Shown: piece by piece, positions 46,447-58,794 of the stretch | How positions within the stretch are numbered: the stretch's first letter is position 1 | Layout: the number at the start of each line of letters is the position of its first letter | Assembly: GCA_963921825.1 (NCBI GenBank) | Contig: OY997594.1 | Location: 40,480,557 to 40,544,556 of the forward strand | DNA from: Erodium maritimum | Lineage: Eukaryota > Streptophyta > Magnoliopsida > Geraniales > Geraniaceae | Length of the DNA stretch: 64,000 bases | Direction of reading: 5' to 3' | Position numbers and translations under genes: made by a program | The notes under the pieces: model-generated | What the model was told of the DNA's origin: nothing | Database searches by the model: none | Seen by the model: the letters and a program-made list of their open reading frames with translations, nothing else

Positions 46447-47324
46447 GGTGTGACCCTTAGGCTTATGCATGTCAATAGATCAACGTAAAATCTCATTTTA
46501 CTTGATCCTATTTAAGTGGCAACTAAGGAGACTTTAATATTGCCTGACACTGCATAACGAATCGACCATGTCGATTCTAACATTTCCGTCGTCCCTGTCA
46601 TTATCCTTTTATCTCTGATATCCTGATTGAGATAAGGCATAGAGTCGTCATCCTTATTATTCTCAATCACTGTTTCTTGATATGTGATATGACTGAATAT
46701 ATGATACCCAGTATCATGTGCATGGCCATGCTATTCTTTCAGTCACTCTTGATCAAGCGGCCGAGAACCGATATCTTTCTCATACCTCAGTATGAGGGAT
46801 AAATCCCTTAGCCTTCTTTCGTGTCACTCAGGTAGCCCGTCCCCAAGCCATTCTGGCCGTTATGGAAGCCCTGTTACGGACAACGTTAGGCTCAGGTCAA
46901 ACTTAGTTGTTGACTACATAGCGATCACAAAGACTCCTTGGTCTAAGGATACATGACAAGCTACGACAATGAATATGTTCATGACTTTATCTATGACACA
47001 TATTCATGTCGGGTCGTCCAATATCATGTCCCGCATGATATCTATGATCAGACTCCGGAATCTCATTACAATGACTAACAGAATGTAAGCCATAAAGAGC
47101 CATCTTTCATACTAGTCGCTTCTAGTGAAGCTTTGTTGACTAGGGACCCATCGAGTGTGATCTATTTCGATCTATGGTTCTATTCGCATGGTGGGCATAG
47201 ATCAGAGCACACATCGATATATTACTCCAACACATAAGTAATAGAAAGTCACTTTATTTTTATTGCTAACGATGATATATACATTTGGACATTTAGGATT
47301 GAACTACGAGCACTAAGACTAACA

Positions 47325-47848
47325 AGATATATTGTTGTTCTTAAGGTATGTGTCCATAAAGAAAGAGGTACAGTAGTATAACTCATCATACTTCTAACCA
47401 TATCCATTAAAGTACGATTTCGTCTCTCAGCAACACCATTTTGTTGTGGCGTCTTAGGCATTGTGTATTGTGCACATATGCCCCGACTCTCTAGAAATTT
47501 GGCAAAAGGCCCCGGACATTGTCCGTTTTCATCAAATTTTCCATAATATTCACCACCTCTATCTGATCTTATTATCTGAACTTTTTTATCCAATTGCATT
47601 TCCACCTCATTCACGAACACCTCTACGATATTCACTAATTGAGATTTTTCATGCAATAGATAAAGATAACAGTACCTTGAATAATCATCAATAAAGGTGA
47701 TAAAATATGTCTCACCGCTCCAACTTGGTGCATCAAAAGGACCACAAATATCAGTGTGTATTATTAATTCAAGAGGTTCACTACTTCTTGTGCCAGGATA
47801 TTTGGATATGTGTCTAGTTTGCTTGCCTTTAATGCATTCTAGACACAC
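47325..47848 (-). pseudogene. Copia-2 integrase, N-terminal and catalytic part
   Basis: It contains the zinc-finger end CLECIKGKQT, the first catalytic Asp in HTDICGPF, the second in RSDRGGEYYG and the Glu in TPQQNGVAERRNRTLMD, so D,D,E are all present. It breaks at LTR E after LRTTIY. The downstream part is at 34768-35325. A one-base frameshift near 47850 separates it from the gag-protease frame. Confidence 0.92.
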
Positions 47849-49241
47849 CCCAGTCAGTAAAATCCAATTGAGGTAAGATTTCTTTTTTCACTAACCTCAT
47901 TATCCTTTCTTTGGATATATGACTTAACCTTTGATGCCACAAGAAAGCAGAATCATCTTTGCATATACTACGCTTACTGCATGTACCATGTTCAACATTA
48001 AATAGGGATTCAGCAAAATCAACATCAAGATTGAAACGATACAAATCATCCATCAAAGTACCAGTACCATAATAATAATTGTGTTTGTACAATGAAAAAG
48101 TATCATTGCCAATCTTAAAGTTGAAGTTGACTTTGTCTAATTTGGAAACAGAAATTAAGTTTCTAGCACAATCAAGAACATAAAGACATTTCTCTAAATC
48201 TAGACGACATCTTGTGTTTAATAATAATCTGTACGTTCTAATTCCTTCAATATGTGCCTTCATTCTGTTTCCCATATACAGAAATTGATCAGCTCCGCTT
48301 ATGGGCTGGATCGAAAGGAATCCCTGTGTAATATGTGACACATGAGTAGTAGCACCAGTATCTAACCACCAAGTATTATGAGGTACTTCTATAAGATTTG
48401 ATTCATAACATACATAAACAAAATATATACCTTTCTTTTCAAACCAGGCCTTTCTTTTCGGCCAGTCCTTTTTGAGGTGACCATTCTTGTTGCAGAAGTA
48501 GCACCTCTGCTCCTTTCGAATGTGTCCCTCATTGACTTTCAAAGGATTCTTGCCTTTCCTTTTCTTTTCGAATTTTCTCGGTTTAGCCTTGCTGCTACTA
48601 GCACCATCATGCATTGTGAAATGAATAGAGTGACCCTTAATCTTTTTCAGTCTTCCTTCCTCTTGAATGAGCATTGCCTTAATTTCCTGAAGGTTCCACT
48701 TCTCTTTAATGGTGTTATAATTCACCTGGAATTGGCCAAACTCAATAGGAAATGAGTTGATGATGAACTGAACAAGAAATGATTCACTCACAACCATCCT
48801 CATCGCTTTCAGTTTTGCTGCTAAGTTTGACATACAGGTCTCATGATCATGAATGGGTTGTGACCAATCAAATTTCTTGGTCGTCAGCTCGCTCATAAGA
48901 CTTCCCACCATAGACTTATCAGTAATGTCCGATTGAGAAAGTTCCTTAATTTTTAGCATGAATTCTCTTGCATTGGTAGTCTTTGGCATCGATGGTTTGA
49001 CGTTATCAGCCATCGTCATCTTCATTAAATTCAAGCTCAGCCTATTAGACCTTTCCCAGGCGTCAAATATTGATTTGTCAGCCTTTGTACTAGTCTCAAT
49101 AATGGCTGCAGGCACTTCATCGGTAATTATTGCCAGGTCTAAATCCATAACGCCCAGCTAAAACTGGACATGTTCTGACCAATCCGAATAATTTAATCAG
49201 TTGAATTTAACAACACCATTCGCCGAAGCAAACATATTCAT
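47829..49241 (-). pseudogene. Copia-2 Gag and protease
   Basis: The start chosen is the ATG at 49241 (MNMFASANG...). Two stops follow within the first 40 codons, and the frame is then open from 49148 (MDLDLAIITDEV...). It has a UBN2-type Gag core (ITDKSMVGSLMSELTTKKFDW, MVVSESFLVQFIINSFP), a basic region and a zinc knuckle CYFCNKNGHLKKDW whose last Cys is replaced by Trp. The aspartic protease motif WWLDTGATTHVSH comes next, and then the integrase HHCC start (HQRLSHISKERIMRLVKK). It ends by frameshift at 47829. Confidence 0.9.
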
Positions 49242-49958
49242 GGAAGCTGCAAAACATTACATACATCTCACATGTTAATATTTTGAGTTATCTATAAATT
49301 AATAATCGTTACTATATACTCTTAAGTTCACCTTTGGGTTAAACTTAAAAGTATAAACTTTCAATGATGCTAAACAAAACAATAATGTAATACAACTAAC
49401 TACATTCTAATTGACATGGATGTTATCTTTGGATATACAAACATGTCCATTGCAAGAGTCAGTTAGTCTCAATTAGTATTACTAATTATAAACAATGGTC
49501 CACCTTTGGGTGACCTCATAGTTTTATAATTAATAATTAAATCGTTAAAGTTTAGCGTCTTTTATGTTATTTACTAGCATCTCTAAACTAAAACAATTCT
49601 TAAGGGAAGACTTTAATGTTTGATTAACTTTAAAGTAAGATTACTTCGGTGATTAACAAACCTTAAAGTTAACATGCGATTCATGTGTACTTTAATATAT
49701 GGGTTTAACATAAATATATATAAATATATATAAGTAATGGTTCAAGAGTACACATATATACACTTTAATATGTAAATTACATATACATGTACGGATCAAT
49801 TATGCCATCAATTCTCATGTTCATACGTGTTCAATTACCATAAAAGTCAAAGCAACAACACACATGTATATACCTTCAAAAATAAATTACGGCAGAACCC
49901 AAAACAATCACACACACATGTTCACTGTTCATGTATATATTACCATAAATACCATTTG
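49242..49958 (-). other. Copia-2 untranslated leader, proximal part
   Basis: AT-rich, no coding signal. In element orientation it ends TGTTTTGCAG/CTTCC just before the Gag ATG, which resembles a splice acceptor. It continues at 63178-63490 beyond gypsy-A3, so the full leader is about 1 kb. Confidence 0.6.
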
Positions 49959-52900
49959 TGTAAGAACCGCTCCCGGTCAACGACAGTCAAATCGGCGAAA
50001 AACCGGAAAATTTAAAAATTTTGGACAAACACCTAAATGAACCCAAATTTGACCCCGAGGGTCATACCGGACTTAAGTTGACCCCGATATCGACCAAAGT
50101 GAGTTCCGGGGGACTCAGGGCAACTTTCTGACCAATTTGGGAAAGGTTGACTTTTTGCTGGAAAAGTCAACCGAACGACGTTTTGGTCCATTCGAGACCC
50201 GTTTTGGATCCAAAAAGCTTAGTCGTCGTCACAGCGGTCTTGGTTGAGCCGTTTCCTTGTAGCCCGTAAAGTTTCGTAATTTCTTGGAAAAGGTGTGGGA
50301 CCCACTTGCCACATGTCACCAATGTGGTGGTGTTAGGTTTATTGGACAAAACAAAAGATGGAAAGGTGGTGTTAGTTTTGTAAATATGATAAAGTTGTGT
50401 GTTTTTGAAAAAATACAAAGATGAGAGATTGAGGGGGTTCGGCCACTTTGTGAAAAAAGGAGAGGTTTTTAGAGAGAGAAAAGGCAAGGGAAGAAGGAGA
50501 GAAAATAAGAAGAGGTTTGGGAAATTTGTGACGTTTCTCGTTCATCAAGCCGGTTGGATCGTCTCAACGATAGAAGATTCAAGCTCACACCGTCATTCTC
50601 TACGGTGAGCATCTAACCGATTTTCATTTTGTTAAGTTTAAAAGTTAGGGTTTGGTTTGAAATGGGTTGAATGTGTATGAGTTGAGGTGTGGGGTTCGTT
50701 GGAGGTGTTTTGGAGCGAAGAGATGAACGTTTTCCGGTGACCGGAGGCTCGGGGGAGCTCCGGCCACCGTGTATGGTGGCTGGCCGGTTTTGTAGGGTGG
50801 CTGGCCGGAGTTAGGACCAGCAACCACCTTGGTGGACCGGCCCCAAACCGGCCCTAACCACCCACGGCCAAAGGGGTTCAGGTGGGGCCCACATGCTCGG
50901 GCGTTCGGGTTTCGTGTTCGGGTGGTTTGGAACGTTCCCCAAGTGATTAATCCACACCCGGATCGAAATTTGGAATTAAATTGTGAAAGTTGTAATTGAC
51001 GGGTTTAGAAACTTTAAACGCGAATTAAATTACTCGGAAGTCGGAATTTGATTTCGTCGAGTGCCTAGGAACCCTTGAATTATTCTAAGACCGTAGAAAT
51101 GAAAACGGTAATTTTCGAAGCCCCGGAAGGACGTTTTCAAAACCCGGGCAGATTCGCCATGTCGGGCGAATCGGGCTTTTCCGGGTCCATTATCGACAAT
51201 GTCGAGTAATTGGGAAGTTTGGGAGTGATCGACATTGTCGGGGTTACTTTTGGGCGTCAAGTTATTTAAAATTCAGTTTATGCCTGCAAGCTTAAAAGTA
51301 TTTAAAATTGTGTTCTTATTAGATCGTGCCGCAGACAGAGGAAAGGGAAAGCTAGGCGAGTGATCGGGATGACGCCGGAGCTTGATTGTGAGCTTTTGGA
51401 GAAAGCATACGAGGTAGGGAAAAGGATCTCGGCCCTGATTAGGGAAAGTTAACAGTAGAAATGCATGTGACATCGGGGTGTCGTGGGTTAAGTAAGTTTA
51501 TCGAATATTAGAAAGGCAGGCGACACCGGGTGGTGTCGTATGATACGGGAACGTATCGAACAATATAAATGAATGTGACACTTAGTAGTGTCGTAGGAGC
51601 AGTGAACTTTCGATATTAGAACTACTGGAGGCATTTGGTTATGCCCGGAGGTTGATTGTGAGCCTGTTGATATTAGAACTACTGGAGGTATTGGTTATGC
51701 CCGGAGGTTGATCGTGTATTTGTGTCTTGGGTGGCCATGAGAGCCCGTACTTTACAGTTTCTGTCTTGGGTGGCCATGAGAGCCCGTGTTTTACTGTTGG
51801 TGTCTTGGGTGGCCATGAGAGCCCGTGTTTTACTGTTGGTGTCTTGGGTGGCCATGAGAGCCCGTGTTTTACTTTGGGTGTCTTGGGTGGCCATGAGTGC
51901 TCGTGGGGTTGTTGAGCCCGTGAGTTATTGTCGGTGTGTCTTGGGTGGCCATGAGTGCCCGTGGGGTTGTTGAGCCCGTGAGTTACTGTTGGTGTGTCTT
52001 GGGAGGCCATGAGTGCCCGTGGGGTTGTTGAGCCCGTGAGTTACTATTGTTGTGTCTTGAGTGGCCATGAGTTCATGTGAAGTGTTAGACCGGTCTTGTT
52101 GCTGTTTGTTGAACTTTGCTTGTGATTGTGATTGTGGTAACCTGAGGTTGGGGGCCCGCTTCATAATAACGGGGGTCCTGTGATCGCACGCGTCTGCATG
52201 TTCAGACGGGGTAGGGGGCCCGCCCGTGAGGAAAGGGGTCTTGGCCGTGCGTGCGTTGGTGGTGACAGGTCGACAGCCTGATCCGACTTTGTGTCGGGAA
52301 AAGTGCAACAGGTCGACCGTCTGGCCTGACAGGGATCGGCAAAGGGGCGACAGGTCGACCGCCTGGCCTGACAGGGATCGGTAAAGGGCGTAAGGGGGGT
52401 TACTGAGCAGCTGGAGTGTGATCCTTTGTGATCTTGTTTGGTGTGCGATCCTTAGTGATCTTGGGTGTTGCATGGTTATCTGTCGTGTCTTTGGAGGAAG
52501 TCGTCAATCGTTGTGTCGGGTCTACATTACGAGTCCGAGTGTTGAGTCGGTTGAGGAAAGTAACGGTTTGTGTGTGTCAGTCGGGTTACTCGAGTCCGGG
52601 GATAGTAGTCCCCGGTGTTTGGTTGTTGTTGGTGTTACCGGCATTGTCTGCTAAGTATGCCGTAGTCAGTCTGTTATTCGTGGTGGTGAGCGAACGCTCA
52701 CCCCTAGCTGCTTTTCCTACATGTACTGGTCGCAGGATGGACTAGGTGAGCTTCCGAAGCTTGAGGAGCTAGGAACGGGAGTCCGGGTTTACTTTTGAGT
52801 CTAGCGACGTATACCTTGTATTTTGTCCGCTTGTTGGGACATACTTTGAGTTGTAAATTATTATTTTGTTAAACAAATTGTTGGTTTTAAAGCGATTTAT

Positions 52901-52977
52901 TCAAAAGGTTTGAAAAGGTTTTATTAAATTAAACGTTCGCGTTCCGAGTTCGGTTTTACTGAATTTGGGGTGTGACA
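49959..52977 (+). repeat. 5' LTR of gypsy-A3
   Basis: It runs from TGTAAGAACCGCTCCC to GGGGTGTGACA. It lacks about 80 bp near 50290 that the partner LTR keeps (60310-60390), and it has fewer minisatellite units. Confidence 0.92.
51727..52085 (+). repeat. 39-bp and 57-bp minisatellites in the A3 LTR
   Basis: Four tight 39-bp units (GGGTGGCCATGAGAGCCCGTG..TTTTACTGTTGGTGTCTT) are followed by 57-bp units in which GGGGTTGTTGAGCCCGTG is added. The 57-bp unit is therefore a 39-bp unit with an 18-bp addition. The partner LTR has the same structure at 61810-62275 with extra units. Confidence 0.88.
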
Positions 52978-52979
52978 GC

Positions 52980-52992
52980 TTGGTATCAGAGC
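52980..52992 (+). other. Primer binding site of gypsy-A3
   Basis: TTGGTATCAGAGC lies 2 nt after the LTR. Confidence 0.92.
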
Positions 52993-53710
52993 TTGAGGTT
53001 TCACACCTCGGACTGTACGTCAATTAGGTGGGGAGAGTCGAATTGGTGAAAGTCCTGTTGTGCGTGGTTGCACAAGTCGGAAACCGGGTGTAGATCCGTG
53101 GTGTCTTGAGTCTTGTTTGTGATTGTGGGTATGTACAGTATTTTATTACTGGCATACTAATTATTTGTTGCTGCGTGAACGTTTTTAAGCTATCGCGGGT
53201 CGACTCAGGAGCGTTCCTGTAGTCGAACGTGACGGTGCTGATATCAAGTCGGTACAACGTAGTTCGGGGACGCCTGGACCGGGTTGTAGCTATGTGATGT
53301 CAAAGAATGAGGATTTATAATGAAAGGGAGAAAAGTTTTAAATATGGTTGGTCCGGTGGGTGCGTTTTGATTTTGGGTGGTCCGGTGGGTGCGTTTTGAT
53401 TTTGGTTGGCCCGGTGGGCGTGTTTTGGTTTTGGTTGGCCTTGTCGGCTTGTGATTGAGGTTGGGTGACTTGTGTTTGGTCTTTAAATTGTTGTACGTGT
53501 GTTGTTAGTTTGGTGTTCGAATGTCTGCGACGCACAAGTGTGCGGGTCGCTAGGAGAAGGGTAGGATGCGAGTGCCCTAGGGTAGACGTGATGGTGTGTT
53601 AAGTGCAAAGTCGTTTCAGCTACGGGACGGGCCATGGACCGGCCCGGTAGGAGACGTGGTCGGGGCCACTGTTTTGGCGTGGAAGGTGAAATGGACCGGG
53701 TGGCTTACCG

Positions 53711-56272
53711 TGTCACGCCACAATTTCAGTAAACCGAACTCGGGACGCGAATCATTTAAAATCTTAAAACACTTGGAACATGTTTTGAATAAAACTCCAA
53801 AATTACCAATTTGTCATCAAAAAGAATAATATTTACAATACAAAAACGTCCCAACAAGTGGACAAGGTACAATATCCGTCACTAGACTCAACAAAAATAA
53901 AGACCAGACTCCGCACCGAGCTCCACAAGCTTCAAGAGCTCACCTAGTCCGTCCGGTGATCAGTACCTGTAGGAAAAGCAGCTAGGGGTGAGCGTTCGCT
54001 CACCACCACAAATAACATACTGACTATGGCATAATTAGTAGATAAATCCAGTAACACCAAAAGCAAACCCAACACCGGGACTACAGTCCCCAACTCCAGT
54101 ACTCAACTGACCCACAACCCGTTACTTTCCTCAACAGACTCAACACTTGATAAAGTAATGTAGACCCGACACAACTATCGACGACCTCCTCCAAGGACAC
54201 GACAGGAAGACTACACAACGCCAAACAAGATCACAAAGGATCGCACACCAACTGCTCAGTAACCAATCTCAATCAGGTCAGGGATCGACCTATCGCAATT
54301 CCTCGACACGAAGTTGGATCAGGTTGTCGACCTTTCGAACTCGCAATTCATCGACACTAAGTCGGATCAGGCTGTCGACCTTTCGAACTCGCAATTCATC
54401 GACACTAAGTCGGATCAAGCTGTCGACCTTTCGAACTCACAACTTCAGGTAACCACAATCACAATCACAGGCAAGTTCAAACACACAGGCACTCAAGGCC
54501 ACTTAAGACACCTCAATAATCAAGACTCGGGTTCAACAACCCCACGGGCACTCACTGCCACTCAAGACACACCAACAGTCAAGCTCGGGTTCAACAACCC
54601 CACGGCACTCACGGCCACCCCAAAACACCAACGGTAAAATACGGGCACTCATGGCCACCCAAGACACCAATTTAAATACACGGGCTCTCAAGGCCACCCA
54701 AACTCAACAATAAATAACACGGGCTCTCAAGGCCACCCAAACTCAACAATAAATAACGCACAACAACCTCCGGCATACTCGATGCCTCCAACAGTCCTAA
54801 GATCACTAGTTTCACAAACAACCTCCGGGCATGGTCATATGCCTCCAGTAATTCAATTATCGTTAAGTTCTCTGTTCCTACGACACTACTACGTGTCACA
54901 TGCTTTTCTCTTAAACGCTACAATCCCGTATCATGCTTTTCTAATATTTAAATAATTCTACTCAACTCACGACACCCCGGTGTCACATGCAATTCTACTA
55001 TTAACTTTCCCTAATCAGGGCCGAGATCCGGCTACTTTTCCCTACCTCAACCGAAGAACAATAGCTACATCTCCTAGCTACTGACGTCCTGGCTTGCTAC
55101 CTCCGATCTTCTCTCAAAAAGCTCTGATTCTCTCATGGCGGCCAAAAACCCAGAAGAGGACTGGCGCTAAAAGCAGTAGCAGTGTCATCACCGTCTTCAC
55201 CTCTCTGCAACTCGATCCTTTTCTTTGACCTTTGCCCACTAATTTCAATTTGTTTCTTCTCTCACCTCAACCTCTCATTTCTCGGCTACTGAACTTCTCA
55301 TTTCTCGGCTACTGCCGATTTATAAGGACCAACCATTAAAGACCTCCATTGAAGCTCTCGATTTTCGAGCTCCACTTCCACTTTTGATAAATCCATTGGC
55401 CATTTCCTCTTGAATGCTTATCGGAACTTGTACGCAGCAACACCAAGAAATTAAAAACACAACCAAAAAAGGCTTTCTTCTCGCTTTGTATTTGTTGACA
55501 GAGTCACTAATCAAAAGACAAGAATTTAATAACCATACCTTGTCTCATCAACCCACAACAGCTTCAGAAGCAAAAAAAAAAAATCAAGTCTCAACATGAA
55601 GATCCATTCTCTCTCTCCATGTTCCCTTCACCGAATGAGCCGCCCCTACCAATTTTTGTTTCTGTTTTGGCCGTCCCTCATATGTGCCCTAGTGTTCTAA
55701 TATATGGCAAGAAAGGGCTTAAGTGAGGTGGCAAATGGGCCAAGCTCATGGGCCTTGGCATTTTGAGCCAAAAAAAATAGCAATCTCCATTTTGCCGATA
55801 AACCCATAAAAGCTCCATCTGCTCGTCGTCCTCCACTGGGTCATAAAGACCCCACCCCGAAGGGTCCATTTCCACATTACAACATCTTAGCCCAAATTAT
55901 TTTATTCGGTAAAACTCCAAGATCGACCTAGTTTGACCCGGGTTTGACTTTTTCACAAAAAGTGCCATTTGAAAGGAAATGACCCAACTAAGCTAACTGT
56001 AACGACGAATAAGCTTTTTGGATCCAAAACGAGCCTCGAACGGACCAAAACGTCGCTCGGTTGACTTTTCCGGCAAAAAGTCAACCTTTTCCAAATTGGT
56101 CAAAAGTTGCCCTGAGTCCCCCAGAACTCACTTTGGTCGATATCGGGGTCAACTTAAGTCTGGTATGACCCTCGAGGTCAATTTTAGTTTCAATTAAGTG
56201 TTTGTCTTAAAAAATTTAAATTTTCCTGTTTTTCGCAGATTTGACTGGCGTTGACCGGGAGTGGTTACTACA
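53711..56272 (-). mobile_element. Solo LTR D, inserted in the A3 leader
   Basis: The plus strand starts TGTCACGCCACAATTTCAG and ends GTGGTTACTACA, so the element reads TGTAGTAACCAC...GTGACA. The duplication is TACCG (53706-53710) against TACCA (56273-56277), one mismatch. Its outer U3 (55930-56272) matches the A/C type and its 3' half (53711-55085) the B type. The middle (55090-55900) is unlike any other LTR here. Confidence 0.87.
55090..55900 (-). other. Unique promoter/leader block of LTR D
   Basis: On the minus strand it includes a TATA-like CATATATTAG near 55700, then a purine-rich leader with several ATGs and short frames (65 residues from 55875, 64 residues from 55514). It contains a run of ten or more T on that strand near 55580. 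It could be captured host sequence that replaced the usual LTR promoter. I recognise no protein. Confidence 0.4.
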
Positions 56273-56282
56273 TACCAGCCCG

Positions 56283-56418
56283 GACGGCAGAACGGACCGG
56301 GTGGCTTGCCGGCCTAGACGGCAGCACGGTCCGGATGGCTTGCCGGCCCAGACGGCAGCACGGTCCGGATGGCTTGCCGGCCCGGACGGCAGCACGGTCC
56401 GACTGGCTTGCCGGCCTG
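56283..56418 (+). repeat. 34-bp minisatellite in the A3 leader
   Basis: GACGGCAG recurs at 56283, 56317, 56351 and 56385, an exact 34-bp period (GACGGCAGCACGGTCCGGAT then GGCTTGCCGGCC). It is equivalent to the 29430-29640 array in gypsy-C. The rest of the leader (56420-56749) holds a single GAGGTTTCC/GATCGGGTAATT unit and the spliced intron junction. Confidence 0.92.
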
Positions 56419-56749
56419 GTCCAGTCAGCTGCTTTAAAAAAAATTTGGTTTCGTTGTGTGGTTAGTGTTGCTGTTACGTGACTTGGTACACGTTCGTGCG
56501 GTATATTTGAGGTTTCCTTCACTTGAGTGGGTTATTTGAGGTTTCCTATGTGATCGGGTAATTGAGGTATTGAGGTTGTGAGCAATAGTGATTTGCTGAA
56601 TTGAGAACATAATCCCCGTTTCGAGGTTTCCCTTACGTGAGAGAGTATTGAGGTATTAATAGCTTGAGAAGTGTGGCGTTTTGGTATCAGGTTTTGAGGT
56701 GGTGGTTTGCCCAGGTTAGATTGGGGACGAGTAGCGAATACTGGTTGGG

Positions 56750-58790
56750 TTGCGGAAGGTTATAAGTAAATGCATAGAGAACCGTGTGAGGGTTGTGCTA
56801 GACTTTACCAGAATGACTAATGGAGGGGTTGTTCGGTCTCTGATTTGGACGTCAGTTTTATTGGATACCGGGGTGTCACACTCGTTTGCTTCGTCGAGTG
56901 ATGCTGAGATGTTGGGGTTGAGTTTGGAGTCGTTGAGTCCACCCCTGCGTCTGGATACGCCGGTTGGGGGTGATGTGGTGTTGACTAGGGTCTGTCCTGC
57001 CGGCGGAGTTAGAAAAGCGAACCGATACAGGAGGTTCGAGAGAGGGCTCAAGAGCCCTGATGTTGGATCGAGTCCTCACCCCGAGGATTCGGGTGTGTTC
57101 AGAGTTGGTAGGCACGATGACAGTAGAGGAGCGAGGTCTTAGAGAGACTGCGAGGTTCCGTGAGGTTCGGTAGCGACTAAGCTTGTGCGTGTATCCGTGG
57201 GAAGGATACTTACGAAATGACAGCCTTTGACGTGATCCTGAGAAAGGATTGGCCGGCGAAGTGCCGAGCCAATATCGACTGTTACTGGCGATGAGTGACG
57301 GTGTCAACAGGCAACACGAAAGGTTCGTGTATTCTGGGCAGTAGGAGCGGAGTTCTCATGTCGGCTTGTCCGTAGTAAAGGAAGTATTGGCCGTGCAGAG
57401 CCGAGAGTTACCGCGAGTTGCGTGCGAGTTCCCCGGGGTCTTCCCTGAGGAGTTGAGTGGGTTGCCACCAGTTCGCGAGGTGGAGTTCGGGATTGACCTG
57501 GTGCCGGGAACGGCAGCGATATCGATGGCGCCTCACAGGTTCGCGCCAGCCGAGTTGACCGAGCTAAAGAGTCAGCTCGACGAACTTCGGGAGAAGGGGT
57601 TTATCCGGCCGAGCGCATCGTCGTGGGGAGGGCCATCACTCTTCGTGAAGAAGAAGAGCGGAGAGCTTCAGATGTGCATCGACTACCGGAAGCTGAACCG
57701 GGTTACGGTGAAGAACCGATACCCGATACCGAGAATTGCCTACTTGTTCGACCAATTGAGAGGGTCGACATGCTTCTCAACGATTAATCTGCGATCCGAA
57801 TATTAACAGTTGCGAGTCCGGGAGGAGGACGTTGCAAGGACTGCATTCCGGACACGGTATGGGCATTACGAGTTCTTGGTGATGCCACTTGGACTGACGA
57901 ACGCACCTGCAGCGTTCATGGATCTGATGAACAGTATATTCCGACCGTTCTTAGATCAATTTGTGGTGGTGTTTGTAGACGACATCTTGATCTACTCACA
58001 GAACGAGGCGGCGCATGAGGAACATCTGAGGGGTGTTCTGACCCTGTTGCGCACACATCAATTAAACGCCAACCTGGAGAAGTGCGAGTTTTGGCTCGCT
58101 GAGGTGAGAGTCCTCGGTCACGTTGTGTCCCGTGATGGTCTATTGGTCGATCCGGCGAAGATCGACGCGGTTTTGAAGTGGGCGCGGCCCACGAACGCCT
58201 TCGAGATCCGCAGCTTCTTGGGGTTGGCAGGATATTATCGGCGGTTCGTCCAGGACTTTGCACGTCTAGCCACGCCTATGACTCTTTTTGACGCGCAAGG
58301 GAGTCGAGTTAGTGTGGACAGAGGATTGTGAACGTGCGTTCACGGAGCCGAAGGCCCGTCTGACTACCGCTCCAGTGTTGATAGTGCCAGAGCGCGGGGT
58401 CGAGTATGAGGTCTATTGTGACGAGTCCGGGGAAGGACTGGGATGTGTACTGATGCAGTTGGGTAGGGTTGTTGCTTATGGCTCTAGGTGGTGGAAGACG
58501 CACGAGCGCAACTATCCTACCCATGACCCGGAATTAGCAGCAGTAGTGTTCACGCTGAAAGGCTGGAGGTATTATCTGTATGGCGAGCGATTTCAGGTGT
58601 TATCGGATCATAAGAGCCTAAAATACATCTTTTCCCAACGAGACCTTAACATGCGCCAGCGGCGATAGGTGGAACTACTTGAGGAGTACGACTTTGAGCT
58701 ACTCTACCATCCGGGTAAGGAAAAAATGATTGCTGACGCCCTGAGTAGGGAGCCGATGCAGAGTCCTGCTAGCATCTCATTCCGGGAGTG
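56750..58790 (+). pseudogene. Gypsy-A3 protease-RT-RNase H, decayed
   Basis: Protease LLDTGVSHSFASSS lies near 56850-56890. RT starts near 57400 ([28 protein letters not shown]) and carries [42 protein letters not shown] and the catalytic [11 protein letters not shown] near 57970-58000. RNase H ([39 protein letters not shown]) follows. Breaks: a frameshift after the protease, a stop at 57804-57806 in the RT fingers, a one-base shift near 58285, and stops at 58666-58668 and about 58790. One RNase H Ala is Glu here compared with A2 (CDESGEG). Non-functional. Confidence 0.92.
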
Positions 58791-58794
58791 AGAC

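Larger units (their letters stand above)
35326..47324 (-). mobile_element. Solo LTR E (Angela-like copia), split by gypsy-A2
   Basis: The two flanks 35326-36139 and 46447-47324 together make about 1.69 kb. In element orientation it starts TGTTAGTCTTAGTGC and ends CTCGTGACCCCACA. The flanking duplication is ATATA (35321-35325) against AGATA (47325-47329), one mismatch. The copia-2 integrase reads on in frame when E is removed. Inside, CTGCAAGTTGGTTCATCTCC near the 3' end and the overall style resemble Angela/Tork LTRs and LTR F here. No internal region exists, so it is a solo LTR. Confidence 0.75.

Noticed and set aside
51727..52085. CRISPR-like regular repeats
   Set aside because: Units are contiguous with no unique spacers, diverge gradually and lie inside a plant LTR.
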